Source: Limnobacter olei
Lineage (GTDB): Bacteria; Pseudomonadota; Gammaproteobacteria; Burkholderiales; Burkholderiaceae_B
Length of the DNA: 64,000 bases
Direction: 5' to 3'
Assembly: GCF_029087225.1 (NCBI RefSeq)
Contig: NZ_JARFJD010000009.1
Span: 62,001 to 126,000 of the forward strand
Below, one piece after another: positions 1-8,526 of this stretch. How positions within the stretch are numbered: position 1 is the stretch's first letter; each line of letters opens with the position of its first letter. The notes below the pieces were generated by a model. The model had not been told where the DNA came from. It saw nothing but the letters and a program-made list of their open reading frames with translations, and made no database searches. The translations under genes and the position numbers were made by a program.

Positions 1-154
1 CAACGGTTTCTGTCACCTGGGCAACAAGGTTGGGTTTTGTTTCGCTGCGAATGTCTGCCCGAATTTGTGCAATTGCGGGCACGGGCAGCAAGCCAGCCAA
101 AATAAGCCCGATGGCCAGTGGTTTCAAACGCATGATGTTGTTGTTCTTCTTCAT
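1..154 (-). CDS. Exported protein of unknown function, 5' part only
   Basis: This is the first 51 codons of a gene that runs off the left edge of the window. The N-terminus is a clear signal peptide: a KK/R-containing n-region, a hydrophobic stretch (LAIGLILAGLLPV) and a likely signal peptidase I site after AIA. The start codon overlaps the TGA of the upstream lipoprotein gene in an ATGA arrangement, so it is probably translationally coupled to it. It would be the fourth gene of the diheme-b/decaheme-c operon. Nothing in the visible mature part identifies a family. Confidence 0.6.
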   Translation of the reverse strand, partial: MKKNNNIMRLKPLAIGLILAGLLPVPAIAQIRADIRSETKPNLVAQVTETV

Positions 155-2136
155 GGTGCTGGGCATACGTTTTGTTCACTGCTGTTGTTGAACGGAGTTT
201 GTGGGCACTGCACATACTTCAAAAATTCGCCTGAATTGGACAATTCATTGGCAGTCAGCAAGGTGGAGGGGAATGGACGCATGGTACTGCCCACCGCGGT
301 TGCACCGTTGATCACACCCAGGTAGCCAATCATGTCGTCTTGGTCCACGCCGTCACCGGACACACCAATTGCACCTACCAATGTGTCGCCTTTGTAAATC
401 GGGAAACCTCCCGGGAAAATCTGCATACCATTGGCGAAGCGGCTTTGTCGGCCTGCGGGAATATTCACGTCGTCAACACAAGTGAGTGCGGCCGGGGGTG
501 AGAACTGATTTGCTGCGCGCGTGGTCGCTGTCAGCGTACCCAATACCTTGTTGGTCACAATGTTCAATTGAAAGCCAACGTTGAAAGGGCTCCATTGAGA
601 GATTGGTGATGAAAGTGGGCCTTTTGGCGTACCCACCTCGCCGTCTGGAAAGTAAGGGCGGTGTACGTTGCCGATTGCGCGCGCCGAGAAAGCCTTGCTG
701 CCATTCAGAGAGCTGGCCTGCCCGGTAAAAAACGTGTCCATTGCATTGGCAAATGCGGCATGGTTACCCGCATCAATTGCCGTAAAGTCAGTCAATGCCT
801 CTGCTGAACTGAATGAAAGTGCCGAGCGCGCTTTTTGTACCGATACATCGGTGCCAAATATCGGTGCGTCTGACGAGCGAACCAAGCCTAGAATATCTCC
901 GTCAAGATCAACCACAGACACGGTGACTTCCGCTGGTGAACCCAAAGGATTTCTGATTTGCGCACGAGCGCGGTTCGCAGTCTTCATCCCCTCGACCAGA
1001 ATATTCTGCACCTCGGCTTGCGTCAGGTTCGCTCCGGCCGTCGGCGGGAAACGCACCGAGGTGTTGTCAGCGGGGTTGGTAATCAGGGTAAATGTGTTCA
1101 GGCCATTGAAGGCTGGGGCGGTGGTCGCTACGTAACCGGATTGACTGGTGCCATAAGATGTTCCAGCAATGACACCCGCAGCTGTTTTGTAGCCTGTAAC
1201 TGCCACGAAGTTTCCATTTCCAGCCAGCGCCGCCACGCCAGCCACTGCGGGTGTGGTGTTGGAAAACTGGAAAGTTTGACCGTTTGCAGTAATACGATTT
1301 GCACGAATTTGAGCGGGCGCACGGAAAGCCTCTGGCAGGGCGGCAAATGCGATTTCTTCCTCAAGATCCACTTCATTGGTGAGAATGTCACGGTCCAGCC
1401 CGTACACGCCTTGTGTACCCGCATCGGTTGATGCAATCACGCCGATACCACCCACTACCCGACCTTCCTGATAGATCGGAAAGCCACCTGGATCTGCAGA
1501 CAAACCAAGCGGTGAGCGTTTTGGGCCAATAGTCGCATTTTGGGAAAGCCACACATTCAGATCAGAGCAGGGAAGTTGGCTGAACTGCACGCCGTACAGT
1601 GGGCCGCTGGGCTGGCCTGTTTCCCCTGGTTGGAAAAATTCCTGGACAATTTGGCTGGCTGTGCGGGTGCTGAATGCGTTCCCGGTTGAAGACAGGTAGG
1701 CTCCCGTAATTGCTTTGGCAATGGCCGCCAATTCGCTGGGTACAGGTGTGAATCCGTCCAGGCCCCTGCCATTGGCACCACTCAGTCCACTTGTGATAAT
1801 TACGGATGGGCTGGAGTTGGTCATGCGATAAACGGCCAACACATTGCCCACACGGTCGGTGACTGCGATGGTTGATTGCACACCTCGGGAAATCGACGCC
1901 TGTACCGCGCGGGCCACAATGTCGTTGACCTCCGGGATGGACAAGCTTTGCGTGCCCAAAGGCTCAACATTGAAATTGGGTTCAGACGAGCTTCCACCGC
2001 CGCCCCCGCCACCACATGACACCAAGATGAATGGCGTTGCAAGGCAAACTGCCACTCCCATGGCAATCCGTTTTAATTGTGCTGCTGTGCCTTTTACGGC
2101 ACATGTGCCGGTTACTGCATCTGTGCGTTTGCGCAT
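151..2136 (-). CDS. Lipoprotein with two GlcG/HbpS-like (DUF336) haem-binding domains
   Basis: A 661-residue protein with a long basic N-terminus, a hydrophobic segment and a lipobox (ILVSC, Cys about residue 41) followed by a Gly/Ser-rich linker, so it is predicted to be anchored to a membrane by lipid. Two copies of a GlcG/HbpS-type unit follow, at about residues 65-300 and 365-640. Each carries the family hallmark GGFPIY..G..VG.IGV; the second continues with GDGVDQDD. HbpS-type proteins bind haem or sense its degradation; that role here is inferred. Met26 is an alternative start. The gene follows the decaheme cytochrome by about 100 bases and overlaps the next exported protein by four bases. 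Most DUF336 proteins are single-domain, so the tandem lipoprotein form is unusual. Confidence 0.75.
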   Translation of the reverse strand: MRKRTDAVTGTCAVKGTAAQLKRIAMGVAVCLATPFILVSCGGGGGGGSSSEPNFNVEPLGTQSLSIPEVNDIVARAVQASISRGVQSTIAVTDRVGNVLAVYRMTNSSPSVIITSGLSGANGRGLDGFTPVPSELAAIAKAITGAYLSSTGNAFSTRTASQIVQEFFQPGETGQPSGPLYGVQFSQLPCSDLNVWLSQNATIGPKRSPLGLSADPGGFPIYQEGRVVGGIGVIASTDAGTQGVYGLDRDILTNEVDLEEEIAFAALPEAFRAPAQIRANRITANGQTFQFSNTTPAVAGVAALAGNGNFVAVTGYKTAAGVIAGTSYGTSQSGYVATTAPAFNGLNTFTLITNPADNTSVRFPPTAGANLTQAEVQNILVEGMKTANRARAQIRNPLGSPAEVTVSVVDLDGDILGLVRSSDAPIFGTDVSVQKARSALSFSSAEALTDFTAIDAGNHAAFANAMDTFFTGQASSLNGSKAFSARAIGNVHRPYFPDGEVGTPKGPLSSPISQWSPFNVGFQLNIVTNKVLGTLTATTRAANQFSPPAALTCVDDVNIPAGRQSRFANGMQIFPGGFPIYKGDTLVGAIGVSGDGVDQDDMIGYLGVINGATAVGSTMRPFPSTLLTANELSNSGEFLKYVQCPQTPFNNSSEQNVCPAP

Positions 2137-2239
2137 CGACTTCTAACTCGCTCATCTTTGTTTTTCAATGGACTTGCTTGCCTGCAAGCCCCCAGTTCAC
2201 TGCTGGTCTGTCTACTCAAGTTACTGCGTCGAATGGCGA

Positions 2240-3706
2240 TTACTTCGCTGCCACTTCTTTGTTGTGTATATGGTATTCGTGGCACACGCCACAGTTGGAC
2301 TGAACTTTGTTTAACACGGGTTTACTGCCTGCGTGGCAAGTTTGGCATCCCTCAATGGCTGGCATCAGCACATCGCTGGCTTCCTCTGATTTGCTTGCTT
2401 TGTGGCAACTTTCACAACTTTCAAAGGCGTGTGCTTTGTGGTCGAACTTGGCCATGGGCATCCACGGATGGGCAGGATTGATTTCTGCAATCTTGTACTG
2501 CGGCATTCTGGATCCGGAAGTCTTGGTGTTACCCAAACCATCCACCGCCTTTACCTCGTGGCACACGGAGCAGGCCGTATTTTCAAACAGCTCCACTGTT
2601 GCAAATGCTGCTTGTGCACGGGGGTTTCCGCTCAAGTTTCGCAAGTTGGAGCGATTCGGATTTTTCTCACCCGGGCGCGCGCGCAACACCGCACGCTGTG
2701 CATTCACTTTGTTGCGTTCTTCGGGGTGCAAAGCCAAATAACTGTAGAACTCTTCGACCGTGCTGAGCACCGCATCGACAGGGCCGTGAGGAACTTGCCG
2801 ATCGGGCAGGGCAGGCTCAAAACTCAGCTTGTGGCATTCCTGGCAGTGGCTTTCCATGTTGAGCGTTTTAAACCCGGTTGCAGTGTCTGCTGGCTCGTGG
2901 CAGTTGGCACATTCCATCACCACTTTCTTGCTTGGGCTGTCGATGCCTTTTGGGTCAAGGTGAACGTCGTGCGGAAACTTCAGGTTGGTTTTTTCAACAA
3001 TCGGTGTGTTGGCCGCCATGCGGATACGCCGTAAATCACTGGGCTCAGGGCCGGTGGCCACTGTAATTCGAAATGCCGGGTGTTTGTCGCCGGCGAAGTC
3101 GCTGACCGCAAGTGTTTCAGTTTTTGGTGCCACAGTTTTAATGTCGGTGTGGCAAGCCGCACAGTCGGCACCTACAAAATGTTTGTTCTGTTCTGCGAGG
3201 CTTTCGCGCCCTTTGTGATCGCGGTGACAGCTTGCGCAACGGCCTTCTTCGAATGACGTGTCGGGCAGTGTTTGCTCGGTTACATGTAAGCCCATATTGC
3301 CGTGGCATACCAGGCAGCTTTCATCTTTGACACGCGAGAAGTTGCCGGCGTGGCAAGCCTGGCAATCGCCTTCAAGATTGGCGTGGGCAGAGGCCAATGG
3401 TCCCGGGTTCCAGATTGAATCCAGGGCCAGTGCTGTCGTATTGCGCGTGTTTGAAACCAGGGTACTTTGAAGGCTGGGGTGTGCATTCACCGGCAGTTTT
3501 TCGGCACGCACTGTTTGTGGTTTTTCATCCGGGCTCGTGGGCTCAACACCAAAAAGCCCGGGTACCTGCATGGCCAGCAAAGGCAACACAAGAAACGCGA
3601 AAAGAATGGGTACAAAAAGCAACCAGGAAAGTGGGCGTTTCAGCCCCAGGGGCTTTTGCAAGGCCTGTTGCTCACGTTGAAGCGGGCTTTTTTCTTGTTC
3701 GGCCAT
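2240..3706 (-). CDS. Membrane-anchored decaheme c-type cytochrome
   Basis: A 488-residue protein with one transmembrane anchor at residues 27-47 and a large periplasmic part containing ten CXXCH haem-attachment sites. Their starts are near residues 115, 131, 157, 182, 266, 288, 379, 431, 454 and 472. The sites cluster 4-2-4, and many extra histidines (e.g. HRDH, HDVH, HKAH) could be distal ligands. It resembles the doubled-CXXCH / cytochrome c3-like multihaem proteins. It lies six bases after the diheme b-type membrane protein, so the two probably form one electron-transfer unit, passing electrons between the quinone pool and a periplasmic partner. The substrate cannot be read from the sequence. 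Haem attachment would depend on the ccm operon next door. Confidence 0.85.
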   Translation of the reverse strand: MAEQEKSPLQREQQALQKPLGLKRPLSWLLFVPILFAFLVLPLLAMQVPGLFGVEPTSPDEKPQTVRAEKLPVNAHPSLQSTLVSNTRNTTALALDSIWNPGPLASAHANLEGDCQACHAGNFSRVKDESCLVCHGNMGLHVTEQTLPDTSFEEGRCASCHRDHKGRESLAEQNKHFVGADCAACHTDIKTVAPKTETLAVSDFAGDKHPAFRITVATGPEPSDLRRIRMAANTPIVEKTNLKFPHDVHLDPKGIDSPSKKVVMECANCHEPADTATGFKTLNMESHCQECHKLSFEPALPDRQVPHGPVDAVLSTVEEFYSYLALHPEERNKVNAQRAVLRARPGEKNPNRSNLRNLSGNPRAQAAFATVELFENTACSVCHEVKAVDGLGNTKTSGSRMPQYKIAEINPAHPWMPMAKFDHKAHAFESCESCHKASKSEEASDVLMPAIEGCQTCHAGSKPVLNKVQSNCGVCHEYHIHNKEVAAK

Positions 3707-3712
3707 GTTCGC

Positions 3713-4528
3713 TTACCAGTAAATAAAAACAGACAACACATGCGCAATCAACGCAGCCAGCAAACCAAACGACAAAGGCACATGGATGGATAGCCACAGC
3801 TCAAGCCAATATCGCAAGTGGTAATAACGGCGCAATTGTTTCAAGGCGCGCAGTCGCTGCACCTGGTTTCTGTATATATCGGAGAGACTGTCAGCCCGTG
3901 TCATTTCCTGTTGCAGGTCGTTTACGGCTTTCTCGGTGGCGCAGTCTTTCACTACACCCTTGCGCTGGCTTTTGCGATTGGGATAAATATTTTGTTTGTG
4001 TGAGGCAGCGATGACTCGCCCAATCAAGCCACTTGCATTTTTAATCTGCTTTTGTGCTTCGCGGTCGAGTGCTTGAATTTGTTCCACAATTTGTTCAGGA
4101 CTTTGGCGATTCAGTGCGTTTGACATTTCTGCGGGATACCGCAAATAAAAGCTGAGCCCCCACACGCCGGTGCCAATGGTCGCCATCGTTAGCACATAGG
4201 CCAATGAATGCACGTTCCAGCCAATCTGGAAACCTGTGTGCAATGTGGCAACTATCGACAAGGCCAGTCCCAAATAAATGTGCGCAGATACCCAACCCCG
4301 CAAGTTGCCTGCTTCGTTGGCATACTGGCGCTTGCGCACACCAAACCACATCAGCCAAAGAATGAGTAGGGCACCAATCGTTCCCAAGGTATAGCCCAAC
4401 CAGGTTCCGCCATTGGCATTGATTCTGGGTTGGTCGAAAAGGTAGGCAAACGATGAAATGAGCGTCAGCAGCAAGGCCCATTTCAGGAAAACAAATCGTT
4501 TGTAGTTGAACAGGTTGTCCTGAATCAT
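3713..4528 (-). CDS. Five-helix membrane protein, candidate diheme b-type cytochrome
   Basis: A 271-residue protein with helices at about 13-31, 44-63, 80-100, 108-129 and 245-270, and a charged, probably coiled loop at 135-240. Helix 3 carries H83 and H97 and helix 5 carries H249 and H263. Both are H-X13-H, the spacing by which cytochrome b of bc1-type complexes holds two b haems across the membrane. I therefore infer a bis-haem quinol-reactive subunit; overall similarity to a named family is not obvious. It is the first gene of a minus-strand operon followed after six bases by the decaheme cytochrome, and it diverges from ccmI. An alternative is a structural membrane protein with chance histidines, but the matched spacing argues against it. 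Confidence 0.6.
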   Translation of the reverse strand: MIQDNLFNYKRFVFLKWALLLTLISSFAYLFDQPRINANGGTWLGYTLGTIGALLILWLMWFGVRKRQYANEAGNLRGWVSAHIYLGLALSIVATLHTGFQIGWNVHSLAYVLTMATIGTGVWGLSFYLRYPAEMSNALNRQSPEQIVEQIQALDREAQKQIKNASGLIGRVIAASHKQNIYPNRKSQRKGVVKDCATEKAVNDLQQEMTRADSLSDIYRNQVQRLRALKQLRRYYHLRYWLELWLSIHVPLSFGLLAALIAHVLSVFIYW

Positions 4529-4657
4529 GTGTTCAGCGCCTAGGCGAATAGTCAGAGGTAATGCTGCTCAGGGTTTACGCTAATTTCTGTATAGCCGTTA
4601 ATGTTACGTGATCATTGGTGATGTTAGTATCCCTACTTCATGTCTGGGGGTTAACAA

Positions 4658-5902
4658 TTGAGTCTTGGTGTGGCCTTTGTAGGCTTTATCTTCCTGTTTT
4701 TTCTAGTATTTTGCCTATATTTTGCGTGGAATGGATTTTTTTTCTCCAGTGATCAAAAAACCACCAATGAGGTAGGGTCTTTGGAGGATAGCCCCGAGTG
4801 GCGTGCTTTTTTGAGCCGACGCCAGGAAATTGAAACCGACCCCACGCTTGACGCCTCAAGCAAACAGGTTTTGATTGACAACTGGCTGACCATGGCCAGC
4901 GAGAGCAAGCCACACATGGCCACGGCTGGCCTTTCCCCAAGGCGTGTGATTTGGGCCAAGCCCGCGGCCATGCCTTGGCTGATTGCAGGCAGCCTGGGCT
5001 TCGCGGTTCTGTTCACCTATTTGATTGGCGCGATGCACCCCGGCGCATTGAAATGGCCTGAAGCGAATTCTGTAGATGCGCTTGCACCAAGTGTTGATCA
5101 AGCCGTTGCCGCTTCAGCCGGGCATCCCGGTGACGGTACCAATTTGGAGGACAGGCTGGCGGGTTTGCAGGCAAGGCTTGCAGCGCAGCCAGACGATTTG
5201 CGCGGTTGGGTGCTGCTGGCGCGCACACACGCCTCCATGTCCAATTACCTTGAAAGTGCCAATGCCTTGAAAAAAGCGTTGGAGCTCACGCCAGGGCATC
5301 CAGATATTCTCGCCGATTTGGCCGACATGACCGCCATGGCACAGGGCCGCCAACTGGCTGGTGAACCGGAAACTTACATCGCTGCTGCACTACAAAGCGA
5401 CCCTCGCCATGAAAAGGCCCTTGCACTGGCAGCCAGTGCTGCCGAGCAAGCGGGTGATCAAGACAAAGCGCAGGTGTACTGGCAACTGCTTAGCCAGGTT
5501 CAGCAAGCGAGCTTGAAACAATCGAATCCCGCACCCGAGGACATTCTCACCACAGTTAACGTAACTGTTCCTGAAGCAGCATTAAAAAGCCTGAAGGAAT
5601 CATCGGCACTGTTTGTTTTTTTAAAGGCACAGCCTGACCCTGGCATGCCATTGGCGGTGGTTCGTGTGCCTGCATCTCAGCTGGCTGCGGGTGAACAGGC
5701 CGTGCGAATAGGCCCCGGAGATTTTATTCAGGAAGGTGGTGTTGGCAATTTGCCCGACACGGTGCACATTCAAGCGCGCTTGTCGATTCAAGGCATGGCC
5801 CAAACAGGTGCAGGAGATATCGAGTCAGCATGGCAAACGCTTCCTCGCAATCGGCTCGCCTCGGGTGTTGATTTAAGTTTGCCGGAAGCCCCGGCGAATT
5901 GA
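4658..5902 (+). CDS. ccmI: Cytochrome c biogenesis protein CcmI, first gene of the ccm operon
   Basis: A 414-residue protein with an N-terminal membrane helix (about 3-24), a second helix near 108-128, a TPR region (about 165-290) and a periplasmic C-terminal domain. CcmI holds apocytochrome c for the CcmF/H haem lyase. The segment ETDPTLDASSKQVLIDNW after the first helix is typical of the family. The chosen start is TTG, preceded by a GGGGG ribosome-binding tract about six bases upstream. In many proteobacteria ccmI closes the operon or is fused to ccmH; here it opens it. Its stop codon lies two bases before the ATG of the ccmA-ccmB fusion. Confidence 0.85.
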   Translation: MSLGVAFVGFIFLFFLVFCLYFAWNGFFFSSDQKTTNEVGSLEDSPEWRAFLSRRQEIETDPTLDASSKQVLIDNWLTMASESKPHMATAGLSPRRVIWAKPAAMPWLIAGSLGFAVLFTYLIGAMHPGALKWPEANSVDALAPSVDQAVAASAGHPGDGTNLEDRLAGLQARLAAQPDDLRGWVLLARTHASMSNYLESANALKKALELTPGHPDILADLADMTAMAQGRQLAGEPETYIAAALQSDPRHEKALALAASAAEQAGDQDKAQVYWQLLSQVQQASLKQSNPAPEDILTTVNVTVPEAALKSLKESSALFVFLKAQPDPGMPLAVVRVPASQLAAGEQAVRIGPGDFIQEGGVGNLPDTVHIQARLSIQGMAQTGAGDIESAWQTLPRNRLASGVDLSLPEAPAN

Positions 5903-5904
5903 CG

Positions 5905-7239
5905 ATGCATATTTCACTCTCGGCCACTTGCATGCGAGTTAAAACGCCGTCTCTGGAAGCGGCTGGTGTGGTGTTGTCAGGCCCAATCGGATTTGAATTA
6001 AAACCGGGCGAAATCAATGTAATTCGCGGTGGAAATGGTGTTGGAAAATCAACCCTGTTGAGATTGATGAGCAATTCATTGCCGGGCCAGTGCGTTTTAT
6101 TCAAACCTGAGTTTGGCCTGCGTGATGAATTGTTGGTCCACACACACCTGCAAATTGTATTGAGTCATCTTCGTACCAATGCCCATAGCGTTGAATCGTT
6201 GCTTGAACGGGTAGGGCTTGCAAACTGGCAATACGAGCGCATTGGCACCCTTTCATCCGGGCAGCGTGCACGTTTGGGTTTGTGCAGCTTGTTGGCGGGG
6301 CAATTCAAAGTGTGGTTGCTCGATGAGCCCTTGAATGCGTTGGATCAGGAAGGTATTGCAACATTGGCAGGGGCAGTGGCCACGCATTTTCATCAGGGTG
6401 GCATTGTGTTTATGGCCACCCACGTGGACGCATCGGTATTAACGCAGCACCTGGCTGGTGTACCCGTGAAAGAGGGCAGGCTGGAACAGGGCAAGTTGCT
6501 TGGCGGTTTTGTAGCGGATACCCACCTGGATGATTCCCGCGTAGATGATTCCCTTGCAAGGGAGGCTGGGCATGCTGCAAAAGTGAATTTTCCCGCCTTG
6601 CTTCAACGCGACTGGGCGGTGACTTTGGGCAATCCACAAGCACTGCTGTGGGGTGCTTTGTTTCACTGGATGGTGCTGAGTTTTTTCGGAATCGGACTGG
6701 GAAAGCCAAGCACCGAATTTGCACAAGTGGCCGTGTGGGTCAGTTTGTTGCTTGCTTTGATGTTGGGGGCCAAAGACTGGTTTGCGGAAGATCACCGCAC
6801 TGGGTGGCTTGGCTTTGTGGCGGGCCTTAATCCTGACAACATTGCTTTGTATTGGTTGGTACGGGTCGTTTTTCTGGCGTTTTGCCAAATACTGGTGTTG
6901 GTACCTGTTACTGGCTTGGTGGCTTTGCAACTGGGTCTGCACACCACGCAAACCTTTGACTTGGCCTTGGCGTTGAGCGTGGGTATTTGGGCTGTTGCAC
7001 CGCTGTTGGGCTTGATCGTGTTGTTGGTGATGCTGACTCGTGGTGGTGCGGTACTGGTCTATTTGTTGGCTTTGCCACTGTTGGTCCCCGTTCTAATTTT
7101 CGGGCTTGAGGCCAGTCAGGCCAATGGCTTGGGTCGCAGTGCAATTGCGCCGCTTGCTGTGCTGGCGAGTTTGGGACTGTTGGGTTGTTTGCTGGGGCCA
7201 TTCGTGGCCAAGCGCCTTGTTGGTTTAATACAGGAATAG
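5905..7239 (+). CDS. ccmA/ccmB: Fused haem exporter CcmA-CcmB
   Basis: A single 444-residue reading frame joins both parts of the Ccm ABC transporter. Residues 1-195 are the CcmA ATPase: Walker A GGNGVGKST (42-50), signature LSSGQ (116-120), Walker B VWLLDEP (136-142) and a switch histidine in ATH. A charged linker (about 195-228) follows, then about 215 residues of CcmB with some six hydrophobic helices. CcmAB uses ATP hydrolysis to release holo-CcmE from CcmC. The two are normally separate genes of about 205 and 220 codons. ATG at 5905 is preferred; a TTG six bases upstream overlaps the ccmI stop. The reading frame is intact through the junction. Confidence 0.88.
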   Translation: MHISLSATCMRVKTPSLEAAGVVLSGPIGFELKPGEINVIRGGNGVGKSTLLRLMSNSLPGQCVLFKPEFGLRDELLVHTHLQIVLSHLRTNAHSVESLLERVGLANWQYERIGTLSSGQRARLGLCSLLAGQFKVWLLDEPLNALDQEGIATLAGAVATHFHQGGIVFMATHVDASVLTQHLAGVPVKEGRLEQGKLLGGFVADTHLDDSRVDDSLAREAGHAAKVNFPALLQRDWAVTLGNPQALLWGALFHWMVLSFFGIGLGKPSTEFAQVAVWVSLLLALMLGAKDWFAEDHRTGWLGFVAGLNPDNIALYWLVRVVFLAFCQILVLVPVTGLVALQLGLHTTQTFDLALALSVGIWAVAPLLGLIVLLVMLTRGGAVLVYLLALPLLVPVLIFGLEASQANGLGRSAIAPLAVLASLGLLGCLLGPFVAKRLVGLIQE

Positions 7240-7241
7240 CA

Positions 7242-7934
7242 ATGTTTGCACAGTTGGCTTCACCCCCCAAGTTTCATGCCCTGGCCAGTTGGCTGTGGGT
7301 GTGGCTACTCGCAGCGGGTATGCTGCTGCTGGGGTTTGGTTTGTACACGGGTTTGTTTCTGGCACCTGTTGATGTTCAGCAAGGCGAAGTGTATAGAGCC
7401 ATTTATGTGCATGTGCCCGCCGCCTGGATGTCGATGTTCCTGTACTTGGTGGCCTGTGGCTACGCGGGTTTGAATTGGGTGTATCGCAGCGATGTATCAG
7501 CAGTCATGATGCGTGCGCTGCTGCCCACCGGTGCATGGATGACTGTGTTGGCCCTGCTTACCGGTGCGCTGTGGGGCAAGCCCACCTGGGGCACCTACTG
7601 GGTGTGGGATGCAAGAATGACCTCGGAGCTTTTACTGTTGTTTATCTACTTGGGCCTCATTGCCTTGGGCCAACTGACCACCAACCCGGCCAAGGCCGAT
7701 CGTGTTTTGGCTGTTGGGCTGTTGATTGGCGCAGTGAATATTCCCTTGATTTACCTCTCGGTGGTTTTCTGGAATACGCTTCATCAGGGTTACAGCGTGT
7801 CGATGAGTGGCAGCCGAATTCACCCCGACATTGCAATGGGCATGTGGCTCAGCGTGTTGGGGTTCTGGTTGATTTGTGCCAGCACGGTGTTGAACCGCGC
7901 GCGGCGTTTGTTGGTACAAAGGCGTTGGTTGTAA
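7242..7934 (+). CDS. ccmC: Haem handling protein CcmC
   Basis: A 230-residue integral membrane protein with about six helices. The family tryptophan-rich haem-binding motif is present as WGTYWVWD (about residues 115-122), with flanking periplasmic histidines in YVHVP and TLHQG. CcmC loads haem onto CcmE. The ATG at 7242 lies two bases after the stop of the ccmA-ccmB fusion and begins MFAQLASPPKF; longer readings into the preceding gene are not needed. Operon position between ccmB and ccmD is standard. Confidence 0.93.
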   Translation: MFAQLASPPKFHALASWLWVWLLAAGMLLLGFGLYTGLFLAPVDVQQGEVYRAIYVHVPAAWMSMFLYLVACGYAGLNWVYRSDVSAVMMRALLPTGAWMTVLALLTGALWGKPTWGTYWVWDARMTSELLLLFIYLGLIALGQLTTNPAKADRVLAVGLLIGAVNIPLIYLSVVFWNTLHQGYSVSMSGSRIHPDIAMGMWLSVLGFWLICASTVLNRARRLLVQRRWL

Positions 7935-7952
7935 AGGGCAGAAGGCAAAACA

Positions 7953-8126
7953 ATGATTCTTGATGCATGGCAAACAATTTGGGCTTGCGTGGGTTTAAGC
8001 TTTTTGATCCTGGGATTGGACGGTGTGTTGGCCAGCCTGGCGGGGCCCAGCAAAACCGATTTGGTTCGTCAAAAAAAGCGAGACAATCGAATGGTCGGGC
8101 TTGGGAAAGGAGCAAACAATGAGTAA
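7953..8126 (+). CDS. ccmD: Small haem exporter protein CcmD
   Basis: A 57-codon frame with ATG at 7953 (start MILDAWQTIW), one hydrophobic helix (about residues 9-30) and a basic C-terminal tail (RQKKRDNR), exactly the layout of CcmD. It lies between ccmC and ccmE, where ccmD is expected, and its last eight bases overlap the ccmE start. CcmD helps release holo-CcmE from the CcmABC complex. The family is too short and variable for sequence motifs; the assignment rests on topology and position. Confidence 0.8.
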   Translation: MILDAWQTIWACVGLSFLILGLDGVLASLAGPSKTDLVRQKKRDNRMVGLGKGANNE

Positions 8127-8526
8127 TGCGCGCGCGCATCGCGCGGCCTGGCTGGCAGCCATTGTTGTCGTGGCTTTGGGTTTTGGTATTGCCTTGGTTA
8201 AAGTGTTTAACGAGAACCTGGTTTTTTTCTACACCCCCACTCAAATACTGGGTGGCGAAGTGCCCACAGGTGAAAAAACCTATCGCCTGGGTGGCATGGT
8301 CGAGGTGGGCAGCGTTCAACGCGAGGCCGACTCATTAAAAGTTCGTTTCGTGGTTAGCGACCTGAACAACAAAGTGCCGGTTGAGTTCAATGGCATTGTT
8401 CCGGATTTATTCAAGGAAGGCACAGGCGTTGTCGCAGATGGCCAATGGGACGGCACCACATTCAAAGCCTCTGAGGTGTTGGCCAAACACGATGAAGACT
8501 ACATGCCGCCCGGAGTTAAGCAGTGA
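8119..8526 (+). CDS. ccmE: Haem chaperone CcmE
   Basis: A 135-residue protein with an N-terminal signal anchor (about 9-27) and an OB-fold periplasmic domain. The covalent haem-binding histidine is H124 in LAKHDEDYMPP, with the conserved tyrosine at 128. CcmE receives haem from CcmC and passes it to CcmF. ATG at 8119 gives the family start (MSNARAHRAAW); the preceding GGAAAGGAG is a strong ribosome-binding site. The TGA overlaps the GTG start of ccmF by four bases. Confidence 0.95.
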   Translation: MSNARAHRAAWLAAIVVVALGFGIALVKVFNENLVFFYTPTQILGGEVPTGEKTYRLGGMVEVGSVQREADSLKVRFVVSDLNNKVPVEFNGIVPDLFKEGTGVVADGQWDGTTFKASEVLAKHDEDYMPPGVKQ

